Positions 24,147-33,047 of a stretch of DNA of 64,000 nt are shown here, one piece after another. Source of the stretch: Hahella sp. HNIBRBA332 (GTDB taxonomy: Bacteria; Pseudomonadota; Gammaproteobacteria; Pseudomonadales; Oleiphilaceae). Location of the stretch: positions 2,542,001 to 2,606,000 of the forward strand of contig NZ_CP132203.1 in assembly GCF_030719035.1 (NCBI RefSeq), read 5' to 3'. The notes beneath the pieces are model-generated. The model saw nothing but the letters and a program-made list of their open reading frames with translations. It searched no databases and was not told the origin of the DNA. Both the position numbers and the translations under genes were made by a program. The first letter of the stretch is position 1. The number at the start of each line of letters is the position of its first letter.

Positions 24147-25814
24147 ATGAAGCTCAAGTATTTGTTGATAGTCGCGTTTACATTAGTCGCGTCACTGCCG
24201 CTTATGTTCACGCTACAGTATCTGAACAGATTCACCACCGAGCAATATCACGCCAAAATAGAGTCCCGTTTGTCTGAGATTTCTCTAGCCCATAAAAGCC
24301 GACTGCTTAGCTCCGTAGAAAGGCTGGTGGAAAGCGCTGCTCTTATTTCCAGCCGAACGCAAATGCGCGTTAGCCTCAACAATTGGAATAAGATGGAGAA
24401 TCAGAACGAGGCTCGCACCATAAAAAGCATCATTGAGGACGCCAAGGCCAGTCGGGAAGACATCAGAAGCATCACGATCTACGATAAACGGCTCCATCCT
24501 GTCTCCAGTACGGCGAGCACAATGAAACCTCTTAATGCGCCCCCGTCAGCAAACGGCCATATCTTCATTTATTTCAATCAAGAGGATAGCGTCACGCAGA
24601 TATCCGTCATCATGCGTCTGATCTTCAAGGAAACAGCCATCGGCGCCATTAAAGTCGATTACGAACTTGGCAGCATCCTGCATGAGCAAAGCAAAGGTTT
24701 GGGCAACAGCGAAAAATGGATGTTCGCTTTGCGCGACCATGAGAAATTCCTGCTGGTAGAATCGCTTGACCGTAAAAAAGCGCGCGTATCCTATCGCGTC
24801 ATCCCCTCAGGCCCCAAAAACACGCCAATCATTGAAGCGCTACAAGGCAATGAAGTCATCATGCGCAAAGCCACAGACCTCTCTGGTACACCGGTGATCG
24901 CTTCCACCCGGTATTTGCCCAACCTGGGCTGGGGGCTGGTTTCCGAGCTGGACGAGTCTGAAGCCGCCGCCATCGTCGCAGAGGAAAAGCGGCGCCTGTT
25001 CTTTATTGAGGCGATGATCGTCATCTTCTCAATCGGACTGGGCGCCGCCGTCAGTCTGTATGTCGCCAGACCGATTGAAAGCCTGATCAAACAGGTTGAG
25101 AACGCCGCCGACGGTCGCCCCTATGAAAGTACACTGCCGGCGAGCTTATTCGAGGTGAAGCGTCTCTCCGGCACATTTAACAGTATGTCCAAATCTATTA
25201 ACGAACTCAGGAACAATATTGAAAGTCAGGTCTTCGAGAGAACCAAAGAGCTGGATAAGGAGAACGTCGCATTACGCGAAATCGCCGCCCGGGATTCTCT
25301 GACCGGTCTCTACAACAGACGCTTCTTTCAAAACCGCTTGAACTACGAGTTCAGTCGAGCAAAGCGATACGGTTCGGGGTTGACGCTGGTCCTGCTGGAT
25401 ATTGATCACTTTAAAAAAATTAACGACACCAAAGGCCATGCGGCGGGGGATGAAGTGCTTATCAGGCTGTCTTCGTTTCTAAGGCAGTCACTTAGAAGCT
25501 CCGACCTGATCGCCAGAATAGGTGGCGAGGAATTTTGCATTATTCTTCCTGAACATCTGGATGAGGGTGTGAAAACCTTTATTGACCGGCTCCGCACCGA
25601 TATATCGCTACAGGAGTTTCAATTTGAAGGCGAAAGTTTCCCCGTCACCTGCAGTTTTGGCGTGGCTGAATATCGCAATGATGTATCTCAACCCAAAGAC
25701 ATTCTCAAAAAAGCGGATGAGGCGCTTTATCAGGCCAAACGCACTGGACGGAATAAAATCGTGTATGAGTCCGGCGTCAACGTGATTGTCGACATTAAAA
25801 GCAGAAAAAAATAA
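24147..25814 (+). CDS. Membrane-bound diguanylate cyclase (GGDEF)
   Basis: 555 residues. Membrane helix at ~5-24, a periplasmic sensor of ~265 residues, a second helix at ~290-310 (FIEAMIVIFSIGLGAAVSLY), a HAMP-like and coiled segment, then a GGDEF domain from ~378. The active-site motif is GGEEF, preceded by RSSD five residues before it, which is the RxxD inhibitory site. It should make c-di-GMP from two GTP, with product feedback. The sensor resembles Cache-type folds only loosely. Possible partners in the area are the STAS protein and the chemoreceptor. Confidence 0.9.
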   Translation: MKLKYLLIVAFTLVASLPLMFTLQYLNRFTTEQYHAKIESRLSEISLAHKSRLLSSVERLVESAALISSRTQMRVSLNNWNKMENQNEARTIKSIIEDAKASREDIRSITIYDKRLHPVSSTASTMKPLNAPPSANGHIFIYFNQEDSVTQISVIMRLIFKETAIGAIKVDYELGSILHEQSKGLGNSEKWMFALRDHEKFLLVESLDRKKARVSYRVIPSGPKNTPIIEALQGNEVIMRKATDLSGTPVIASTRYLPNLGWGLVSELDESEAAAIVAEEKRRLFFIEAMIVIFSIGLGAAVSLYVARPIESLIKQVENAADGRPYESTLPASLFEVKRLSGTFNSMSKSINELRNNIESQVFERTKELDKENVALREIAARDSLTGLYNRRFFQNRLNYEFSRAKRYGSGLTLVLLDIDHFKKINDTKGHAAGDEVLIRLSSFLRQSLRSSDLIARIGGEEFCIILPEHLDEGVKTFIDRLRTDISLQEFQFEGESFPVTCSFGVAEYRNDVSQPKDILKKADEALYQAKRTGRNKIVYESGVNVIVDIKSRKK

Positions 25815-26024
25815 CCCTTACACATTATCTTTCTGTCAGCCCATCCGCTTACGGCTCGCCTGCAATTGATATCTCTCTTGTATTTTACTGGCGCCTTCAG
25901 TCGGCAAACTTATCCCTATTATTCATTGATTAATAATGAAAACCTGAAAAAATGACCGAACTCAAGCCTTGGGAGCGTCACCGCGCCGTCCCCAGAGAGG
26001 CTACTCATCGTCACAGGATTGAAT

Positions 26025-26435
26025 ATGAACCGAACCCTATTTGTCGCCGCCCTGCTCGCCGCTTTCACCGCCGCCATCCATATTTTTATCGGGACGCCGG
26101 AAATTCAAGATCCGCTACTGCAATCCGGCCTGCCCAAAGAAATATCTCTATTGCTGTACGCATGCTGGCATCTGGTCTCCATAACCCTGGCCCTGTCCGC
26201 CGTCGCTTTCTTTATCGCTTCAAGAGCCATGACAAGCAACGCATCATTGTTGCTTCTGCCGAAGTTTATCTCTTACCTGTGGCTGGGCTTTGGGTTGATT
26301 TTCATCGCCGTCGCACTGCTGTTTTCCGGAAGCGACATGCTGATGTCCCTGCCGCAATGGACTTTGCTTTTGCCAGTGGGCGCGCTCGGCTTGTGGGGCT
26401 GTAGCAAACCGTCTGCGCGCCGCATAGAAGCTTGA
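26025..26435 (+). CDS. Four-helix membrane protein, hypothetical
   Basis: 136 residues, strongly hydrophobic, with about four predicted membrane helices (MNRTLFVAALLAAFTAAIH, WHLVSITLALSAVAFFI, FISYLWLGFGLIFIAVALLF and the C-terminal TLLLPVGALGLWG). AGGA precedes the ATG at 26025; the TTG two codons upstream is not used. No function assigned. Confidence 0.65.
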   Translation: MNRTLFVAALLAAFTAAIHIFIGTPEIQDPLLQSGLPKEISLLLYACWHLVSITLALSAVAFFIASRAMTSNASLLLLPKFISYLWLGFGLIFIAVALLFSGSDMLMSLPQWTLLLPVGALGLWGCSKPSARRIEA

Positions 26436-26500
26436 CCCTCTTACAAATCAGGACGCAGATTGGCCGGAATTGCGAGCAATCAAAACAGGATGCCGAGCCG

Positions 26501-26818
26501 CTACAAGGGGTCGATATCCGACTCAATGAGGAATGACTTTTCAAACTTTGCTATTTCAAAAATCTTCCTGATCTCCTTGGGGCAATTGATAATCCTTATC
26601 TTCGCGCTATCGCCCCCTAAATACCGCCGCATATTCAGCAACATTCCCAGCGCCGAGCTGTCTATGCGGACCGTTTGCCGCATGTCGACGCAAAAGCTTC
26701 TTGCTTGCGGATGCGCTTCATATGCTTTTCTGAATTGGTTAACCAGTCCGAAGTCAAACTGACCGCGAATGGTGATGGTGACAGCGCCGTCGCTGGAGGA
26801 TTTAGTCTCTACGGTCAT
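26501..26818 (-). CDS. STAS-domain protein (anti-sigma factor antagonist type)
   Basis: 105 residues, a stand-alone STAS domain. The phosphorylatable Ser sits in RIDSSALGMLL (~residue 55), the position phosphorylated in SpoIIAA/RsbV. Such proteins bind an anti-sigma factor or a response-regulator phosphatase. No kinase or anti-sigma partner gene is adjacent. Confidence 0.85.
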   Translation of the reverse strand: MTVETKSSSDGAVTITIRGQFDFGLVNQFRKAYEAHPQARSFCVDMRQTVRIDSSALGMLLNMRRYLGGDSAKIRIINCPKEIRKIFEIAKFEKSFLIESDIDPL

Positions 26819-27174
26819 AACCCGCTTTTCCCTGCATAGTGTTCGATTTCAGAGTCTCAGATCAGCCTGACGACACCATCTAGCGCGCCATTAAGAATGC
26901 GGATACAGGCATCCCACAAAGATACATAGCGAGTGTAGTAACTATAGCTCAACAAAACGATTACAACAGACGCTGTTTGACGGCCAGCGTCGGCAAGATG
27001 AAGGCCTTGCCCCCATACGAACCGACTGCGTTCACAAAACCGGAAAGCGGCGCCTTCTGCAAATTGTGAAAGGCGCTATGCCCATGTATAACTTCTCTTT
27101 TTAATCATAGAAAGCAGGTTTCTTTGTCCTCATTTTGACGATCTGCTACCTACCCGCAACGGTGGAGTACGCCC
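26819..27174. other. Intergenic region with divergent promoters
   Basis: No gene seen in 356 bp. A hairpin (GGCGCCTT / AAAGGCGCC-like, around 27050-27075) is the only structure noticed. Confidence 0.35.
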
Positions 27175-28647
27175 TTGAAATTTTTCAGCACATTGACGCA
27201 ATCCCCCTCTCCCAATTTTGTCCGGCCCGCCAGTCAGGATTTCCGGTTTTTGCTGCTGGCGTCGATTTTGGCCACGCTTACGGCCTGCAGCAGTGGATCA
27301 GGCTCCACAGACCCGGATCAAACTGGCCAGGACAGCGGCAGCCAGGACGATGGCTCAACACAAGGCGATACCAATGATTCGGGCGATGGCGATGGCGATG
27401 GCGATGGCGATGGCGATGGCGATGGCGACCAGGATGACACATCCGGCTCAGTGAAGCGCCTGGACCTGAGAGACTATGCCTTCGCCAGCTACGGCGCGGA
27501 GGACACAACCGGCAACCTTGAAATCAGCGCCACCGGCGATCAATTGTCCATGACTGGCAACCGCTGGAGAATGTTCAAGCAGAAAATCGTCATCAAGCCC
27601 GACACGGTGCTGGAATTCGACTTCGAGAGCAATGCGGAGGGAGATATCCATGGCATCGGTTTCGATACCGATGACACGCCCAGCCCCACTACGAGTTTCC
27701 GGATATTCGGCACAGAGAACTGGGGCATCGCCAGCGCCTACCGGTATTCCGGCTTGCAGAAGGAGCACGTGGTTATTCCCGTTGGGGAGCACTTTACCGG
27801 CGAGTTCACTCGCATGGTCTTTATTAACGATCACGATGTCGACAACCCTGCCGCCAATAGCCAGTTCAGCAATATCACCCTCAAGAACGCAGAATTGACG
27901 CCACTGTCGACCGTGCTGGCGCACGAAGATTTTAACGACCTGCAACAACCGTCCGGCTGGACCATTGGAACTCAGCAAGGCGGACAATTGGATTTTTCAA
28001 ACGGGTACGCCAGCGGACACTATCCCGCCCCCACTGGTGAGAGTTATATCTGGTTTAACAAGACATTGCTGGATGAACAGATCAGTGAAGTCTACGTGCA
28101 ATTCAAAGCGCGCATGCCTGACGCCAAGCACGGCCTGAAATTCCTGAAGATCTTCGGGGAAAAATCCGGTGGCGGCTACGCCAATGTCACTTATGGGTTG
28201 GACTACACAGGCATTGATAACGGCGCCTTTTACTCCATCGGCTTCGGCGACGGCTCAACCATCACCAATGATACGCAGAATATTATTGTCCTTTCAGGCG
28301 AATTGCCCAGGCTGATTGGGCGCAGCTACGGAACCGCCACGGTGCAGACGCCCCAGAACAAAATCTTCGCCTCCGCCGACTGGGGCGACGCTTGGCACGA
28401 GTTCAAGATGCACTTCAAATACAACAGCGGAACCACCGCCGCCAACGAAAAAGCGGATGGAGAGATCTACCTGGAGATTGACGGCAAGGTCTACGTAGAC
28501 GCCAAAGGCGTATTCAACCGCCACTACAGCAATAGTCCCTATATTCAAAAGCTGGGCGTCTTTGGCTGGTCCCAGGCGGGAGCAGAGTCGTTCACAATTG
28601 ATTATGACGACCTGATTATTTCGAAGGATGGATTTGCGACGCCTTAG
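27175..28647 (+). CDS. Polysaccharide-lyase-like lipoprotein with Gly-Asp repeat linker
   Basis: 490 residues. TTG start with GGTGGAG 7 nt upstream. Signal peptide and lipobox LTAC (Cys ~38), then an acidic linker with eight Gly-Asp pairs. Residues ~95-245 form a beta-sandwich like those attached to carbohydrate-active enzymes (NRWRMFKQKIVIKPDTVLEF). Residues ~250-490 resemble a jelly-roll as in polysaccharide lyases (SYIWFNKTLLDEQISEVYVQ; WHEFKMHFKYN). I cannot fix the family or the substrate. Lipid anchoring at the outer membrane and polysaccharide binding are likely. Confidence 0.6.
   Translation: MKFFSTLTQSPSPNFVRPASQDFRFLLLASILATLTACSSGSGSTDPDQTGQDSGSQDDGSTQGDTNDSGDGDGDGDGDGDGDGDQDDTSGSVKRLDLRDYAFASYGAEDTTGNLEISATGDQLSMTGNRWRMFKQKIVIKPDTVLEFDFESNAEGDIHGIGFDTDDTPSPTTSFRIFGTENWGIASAYRYSGLQKEHVVIPVGEHFTGEFTRMVFINDHDVDNPAANSQFSNITLKNAELTPLSTVLAHEDFNDLQQPSGWTIGTQQGGQLDFSNGYASGHYPAPTGESYIWFNKTLLDEQISEVYVQFKARMPDAKHGLKFLKIFGEKSGGGYANVTYGLDYTGIDNGAFYSIGFGDGSTITNDTQNIIVLSGELPRLIGRSYGTATVQTPQNKIFASADWGDAWHEFKMHFKYNSGTTAANEKADGEIYLEIDGKVYVDAKGVFNRHYSNSPYIQKLGVFGWSQAGAESFTIDYDDLIISKDGFATP
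27382..27429 (+). repeat. Tandem hexanucleotide repeat (GGCGAT)
   Basis: Seven exact copies of GGCGAT and one GGCGAC encode the Gly-Asp run. Changes in copy number would stay in frame. Confidence 0.85.
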
Positions 28648-28738
28648 GCGCATACGTGATAAACGGGATAGCCCCTGCCCAGCTTTTCAGCCGGGCGGGC
28701 GTCAGTTTCGAGAGCTAAGTCAAGCCAAAAACCAGACT

Positions 28739-28766
28739 ATGACGCCGCCACAGGCGTCATGTTTTT
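28739..28766 (+). terminator. Terminator between convergent genes
   Basis: ATGACGCC, 6-nt loop, GGCGTCAT, then GTTTTT. It overlaps the stop codon of the desaturase gene on the other strand. Confidence 0.8.
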
Positions 28767-29731
28767 GCGATACACGCCAGCAGCGGGCAGGACGAAGGGG
28801 TTTTCAGCAATGCTTTCCCCGCCCTCGCTGGCGTTAATGAACTTAACTCCGGCCTGACGGGCAAATGTTCCGGTAACCTTACGTTCCACACCAACCCGAT
28901 ATTCATCAGCCGGTTTAACACCCACCAGCCGGGATCAGACTGCCCCTTATAAATCCCCAACATGGCCGAGCCGGGAAAGGCATGATGATTGTTATGCCAG
29001 GACTCTCCCATGGTCAGCAGACCCGCAAAGCGAACGTTATGGCCCTGAACCGCCGCACCATTGACATGCCAGTCCCGCTCGCCGCTGTTATGCGCAAAGT
29101 ATCCGATAAGCCAGTGCCCTGTCACAGAAACAGCGACACGCGCAGAAATACCCCAGACCACCCAGCTAATGTCCCCCAGCCAATACAGTAAAACCGCCCA
29201 GGGCAATTGCTGCCACATCCAGGTTCTTTCCATAAATCGATAGACCGGATCCTCTTTGATGGCGCTCTCTGGACAAAACTCGGGGGGACGCTCCAGTCGC
29301 AAATCACAATTCAGCTGCCGCCACCCGTCCGTCAAAAAATCTGTTCCATGGCGAAGGTACGAATGACACCTGGTTTTCCTCTGCGCCCAGTCCCGCAGGT
29401 CATGCTGATACACCATTCCCAACGGACCCGCCATCCCCACCAGCACTCCGAGATGCACGAAGAAATACTCCATCCACTTCGGACACTCATAACTCCCATG
29501 AATCAACCGCCGATGCATCCCCAAGGAATGCCCCAGACACAACGTCACCGCCGTAAACACAACAAACACCAGCAACGCATCCAGCGAAAACGTCAAATAC
29601 CCGCCCACCAACGCAATCAACAAATGCCCCAAATACCAAAAGGACTTCAAAGGCGCCCACACCACCTCACCCGTGTCCGGGCAGCAATTAGCCGTTTCTT
29701 GAATTCTGGGTACGCCGTGGTTTGTTTGCAT
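28757..29731 (-). CDS. Fatty-acid (acyl-CoA type) desaturase
   Basis: 324 residues from ATG 29731. His clusters for a di-iron centre are HSLGMHRRLIH (~70) and GESWHNNHH (~245), with a less regular middle cluster. There are about four membrane helices. It would introduce a double bond into acyl chains in the inner membrane. The last ~25 residues look variable. The IS3 element ends only 66 bp upstream of the start, so the native promoter region is probably lost or changed. Confidence 0.8.
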   Translation of the reverse strand: MQTNHGVPRIQETANCCPDTGEVVWAPLKSFWYLGHLLIALVGGYLTFSLDALLVFVVFTAVTLCLGHSLGMHRRLIHGSYECPKWMEYFFVHLGVLVGMAGPLGMVYQHDLRDWAQRKTRCHSYLRHGTDFLTDGWRQLNCDLRLERPPEFCPESAIKEDPVYRFMERTWMWQQLPWAVLLYWLGDISWVVWGISARVAVSVTGHWLIGYFAHNSGERDWHVNGAAVQGHNVRFAGLLTMGESWHNNHHAFPGSAMLGIYKGQSDPGWWVLNRLMNIGLVWNVRLPEHLPVRPELSSLTPARAGKALLKTPSSCPLLACIAKT

Positions 29732-29827
29732 ATTTGGCTCGTTTTTGGGGTACAAAAATCTACTGGGATTGATAGTGTAACCCGCCTCTAACGAAAATGA
29801 TCCTGCCCACAAAGATTAGACACGTCA

Positions 29828-30285
29828 TTAAGCGACTTTCGATGCTTCATAACTCTCTGGGCTGAGATAGCCATTTGCGCTATGAAGGCGGGTCCGATTG
29901 TAATCCACTTCGATATACTCAAACACGGCTTCACGCATTTCTTGTCGGGTTGCGTACCGCTCTCCGTGAATCGCTTCCACTTTCAGGGAGTGAAAGAAGC
30001 TTTCCACACAGGCATTGTCATAGCAATTGCCTTTGCCGCTCATGCTGCAACGAAGCCCATGCGCCTGAATCAACGTCTGATAGGCTTCTGAGCAATATTG
30101 GGAACCTCGATCTGAATGGACGATCACCCCTTTGGGTTGACGTCGACGCCACAACGCCATGCGCAAGGCGTCACAGACCAGCTCCGATTTCATTCGCTCG
30201 CTCATCGCCCAGCCTATGACTTTACGGCTGAACAGGTCCAGCACGACGGCTAGATACAGCCAACCTTCTTGCGTCCACAAATAGG
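29828..30285 (-). CDS. IS3 transposase orfB, 3' exon
   Basis: C-terminal part of the rve-type transposase, reading YLWTQEGWLYLAVVLDLFSR on through the second catalytic Asp (HSDRGSQY) and the Glu (CVESFFHSLK) to SYEASKVA. It begins right after the intron. Joined to the 5' exon, it restores a full DDE domain; exact joining needs the boundary chosen at 30286. Confidence 0.88.
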
Positions 30286-30325
30286 GGTGAGTAGGCCGGC
30301 GGACTCTCACCGCCAGCCCCTCGCA

Positions 30326-30359
30326 GAACCGTACATGACACTCTCGCGTCATACGGCTC
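30326..30359 (-). ncRNA. Group II intron domain V
   Basis: 34 nt, minus strand, starting GAGCCGTATGACGC with a GAGA tetraloop and closing GTGTCATGTACGGTTC. It has the AGC catalytic triad and a bulge as expected. The stop codon of the reverse transcriptase lies within it. Confidence 0.9.
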
Positions 30360-31605
30360 CCATCATTCGGCCTTTTGCTTGGTTACTCCAGTGCACGAAG
30401 GCATGCGGGTAACGTTGTTTCAGTGTATCTAGGTATCGCCATGCTCTGGTTTTGCGCCTTGCGAAGGATTTGAACTTGCGCATTAGCCACCGAACCAGAT
30501 ATCCATCGAAGCCCTTACCAACAGCCTCCAGCTTTGAACGATAGAACCGTCCATAGTATTGCCACCACCCTCTCAGTACAGGGTTAAACATACGCGATAA
30601 ATCCATCAGCGACTTGTCGTTCTTTAACTGCAAGCGCCAACTACGGATTTTCCGCCGCATGTCTTTCAAGGCTGCTGGACTGACTGCCGGTAAGAAGTTG
30701 ACGTAAACGCGCCCGTATTTGTCCACTGCTTTTCGAGGACGAAAACTGTAACCCAGAAAGCTGAACTCAATGCTCTCGTGATTGGTCGTACGATTGACAT
30801 CCTTACAATACACAATGCGCGTTTTCCCCGGATGGATCTGCAAGCCACAGTCAACCAATCGTCGACTGACTTGGGCAAGCACCCATTCAGCTTGACGCTG
30901 GCTTTTGCAGTGGATCACACCATCATCCGCATAGCGACACAATCGCACGCTTCGACAGCGCTCTTTGATCCAACGATCCAGTGCGTAGTGCAGAAACAGG
31001 TTGGCTAGCACCGGACTGATCACACCCCCTTGAGGGGTACCCCGATCGCGTTGCTGTTCTTGCCCATCTGGACCTACCATCGGCGCTTTTAACCAGCGCT
31101 CAATGTAGAGCGCCACCCAAGGTATCTGACAGTGGCGTCTCACCGCACGCATCAGCAGGTCATGGTCGATATTATCGAACAACCCTTTGATATCAAACTC
31201 AATCACCCAATCATACTCCCAGCATCGCCGCCGCACCGTCGTCAGCGCATCATGCGCTGAACGATTGGGCCTATAGCCGTAGGAGTTTTCATGGAAGATC
31301 GGCTCTACCAGGGGTTCAAAAATCTTCTTCGCCACTGTCTGCGCGATACGATCCGATACCGTCGGGATACCCAGAACACGCTCGCCGCCGCTCTTCTTTG
31401 GGATCGCGACACCCCTGACCGCCGGAGGAAAATAGCTCCCCGACGACAGGCGATTCCAGATCCGATAAAGGTTCGGCCCCAAACGCTGCTCAAACTGCTG
31501 CAGCGACTGTCCATCGACTCCCGCTACTCCTCGGTTCGCTCTAACATCTTTGAACGCCTCCCAAACTAGAGACTTCTCAATCACAAATGGCTTTGCCTTA
31601 CTCAT
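30349..31605 (-). CDS. ltrA: Group II intron reverse transcriptase/maturase
   Basis: 418 residues. RT motifs: GIPTVSDRIAQ, FDIKGLFDNIDHD, GTPQGGVISPVLANL and the catalytic YADD (LCRYADDGVI). The maturase X domain follows (LRGWWQYYGRFYRSKLEAVG). There is no HNH endonuclease domain. The end GRMMGAV runs into domain V, as in other introns of this type. It promotes splicing and retrohoming of the intron. Confidence 0.93.
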   Translation of the reverse strand: MSKAKPFVIEKSLVWEAFKDVRANRGVAGVDGQSLQQFEQRLGPNLYRIWNRLSSGSYFPPAVRGVAIPKKSGGERVLGIPTVSDRIAQTVAKKIFEPLVEPIFHENSYGYRPNRSAHDALTTVRRRCWEYDWVIEFDIKGLFDNIDHDLLMRAVRRHCQIPWVALYIERWLKAPMVGPDGQEQQRDRGTPQGGVISPVLANLFLHYALDRWIKERCRSVRLCRYADDGVIHCKSQRQAEWVLAQVSRRLVDCGLQIHPGKTRIVYCKDVNRTTNHESIEFSFLGYSFRPRKAVDKYGRVYVNFLPAVSPAALKDMRRKIRSWRLQLKNDKSLMDLSRMFNPVLRGWWQYYGRFYRSKLEAVGKGFDGYLVRWLMRKFKSFARRKTRAWRYLDTLKQRYPHAFVHWSNQAKGRMMGAV

Positions 31606-32116
31606 CAGTTCATCCTGCTCGCGCAGTTGACCAACAAGCTCGGCTGAATGACGCCGCCCCTTCGCTCCACGGCCATTACAGCCCCTTCAATGCTACTACG
31701 AGCGGCTCCGCCCCTTGATGACACATCGGTACTATCGGCCTCGCCTTGTGAGCTTGTGCTTTTCCCTTGGCATTGCCATCGAAGGTTCCCGCAGTTCCAT
31801 GAGAGAGCCCAAAACAGGATCACGCCGCCTCTCTGCCGGATACCATGCGGCCCATCAACAGGCACTGTCCGCACTGATCCCGGAGCAACATCACTCCCCG
31901 GTTTTGGTATCATCTGAGTGGTTTCGACAATTGAACGGCGGTTCACGGTTGTTCGTCTTCCTGTTTCACACCTGACGCCTTATTGGCGCCTTTTCCTTAT
32001 CGCTCACGACCACGGCTTTTGGCCATCGCCGCATAAGGTGGTTTGTCATCAGCACCTGTATGCCGATGACGAGGGGTCACAATCCCTCATCTCTCCCGCA
32101 GCTTGCTGCGGCACAC

Positions 32117-32525
32117 TGATGTCACCCGCCCATTTTTGATTTATCTCCGTTGCATTAAAGTCCTGCTGAAGAAGGTTTTCCGCCACAGGCTGGCTATGCC
32201 TGGAGTGAGTGGTGGCCTTAAACTTTCTGGCGGCTTTCGCTCTCAAGCCCAAGCGTTGCATGCTTCTGGCCACCGTTTTACGGTTAGCATGGACTCCCTG
32301 TTGCGCCAAGTCTTTGGTCAGCCGAGGCGCCCCATTACGCTTTTTAGCTTTATCAAAAGCGGCCCCAACCTGGATGTCCAGGGATTGCTGACGCTGTCGT
32401 CGCAGAGAAGGGGCTTTCTGTCGATGGAGCCAAACATAGTAGCCGCTTCTTGAGACCTGAAGCGCTCTCGCCATGCAAGTGACGCGGAAAAGGCTCGTGT
32501 GAGAGTGCATAAAGGCGTACCTCAC
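32117..32525 (-). CDS. IS3 transposase orfB, 5' exon
   Basis: N-terminal HTH_21-like region and the start of the catalytic domain, ending KWAGDI at the intron, that is, just past the first catalytic Asp. In the element this part is normally made as an OrfAB fusion by -1 frameshifting at the A7 run 32555-32561 (minus-strand TTAAAAAAAGC) within orfA. Confidence 0.85.
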
Positions 32526-32821
32526 TTCACGCTTTTGGCGAAGTACGCCGCCGCTTTTTTTAACACGGCAAGCTCTTCCGCCTGTTCAGCCAACTGACGC
32601 TTCAGGCGGGCGTTTTCCTGGGCCAGTTGCTGTTCCGTTTCGCCACGATCCTGCGCCAGTCGGGCTTTACTGCGCCAATTGTAAAGTTGTGACTCGTGCA
32701 GACCCAATTGCCTTACGGCGGCGCTCACACCGATACGTTGAGCTAGCGTCAGGGCTTCCGCCTTGTACTCGTCGGAATAACGTTGGCGAGATTTGGAGTT
32801 TGTTGTTTTCTGTTTGGTCAT
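32522..32821 (-). CDS. IS3 transposase orfA
   Basis: 99 residues with an N-terminal helix-turn-helix (RIGVSAAVRQLGLHESQLYN) and a C-terminal leucine-zipper-like coiled coil (ENARLKRQLAEQAEELAVL). DNA-binding part of the OrfAB transposase. Its end overlaps orfB by a few bases. Confidence 0.9.
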   Translation of the reverse strand: MTKQKTTNSKSRQRYSDEYKAEALTLAQRIGVSAAVRQLGLHESQLYNWRSKARLAQDRGETEQQLAQENARLKRQLAEQAEELAVLKKAAAYFAKSVK

Positions 32822-33047
32822 AGTTCACCTCTGTAGCGTAGTTTACTCGCTTAACAGGGTGTCTATCATTGGTGGGTAGGATCAAGTGACTTATGACCAC
32901 TATTGCACTCCAGAGAAAATGGCATAGCCCAAGATTCGCTCATCAATCCCAAAATAAGGGTATACAATGAACGACTTATGGTTAACCCATAGCCACTTGT
33001 GAGTTATCCAGCCTAAGGATTGAAATAACAACAAAGTGAGGAAGACG

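Larger units (their letters stand above)
30286..32116 (-). mobile_element. Group II intron with reverse transcriptase
   Basis: On the minus strand it starts with GTGTG at 32116 (group II 5' ends are GTGYG) and ends after domains V and VI near 30286-30287. Domain V is complete. The ribozyme domains I-III would occupy ~31606-32116. The open frame of the transposase (GDI / TYLW) is restored only if the intron ends at 30286; the usual AY ending would be at 30287. The exact 3' boundary is therefore uncertain by one base. Confidence 0.88.
29798..32884 (-). mobile_element. IS3-family insertion sequence interrupted by a group II intron
   Basis: The terminal inverted repeats begin TGATCCTGCCCAC at 29798 and, on the other strand, TGATCCTACCCAC ending at 32884. 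Both continue with a shared AGACAC and TTAAGCG pattern. The element contains orfA, orfB (split) and a 1.83-kb intron; without the intron it is ~1.26 kb, normal for IS3. Flanking bases (AAA on the left, AGT on the right) show no target duplication. Confidence 0.88.

Noticed and set aside
31605..31946. 113-codon frame before the intron reverse transcriptase
   Set aside because: It lies in the expected ribozyme domains I-III of the intron and has no protein-family features.
32977..32991. TATGGTTAACCCATA near-palindrome upstream of pntA as an operator
   Set aside because: Arms are only 5 bp and no second copy was seen; too weak to call.
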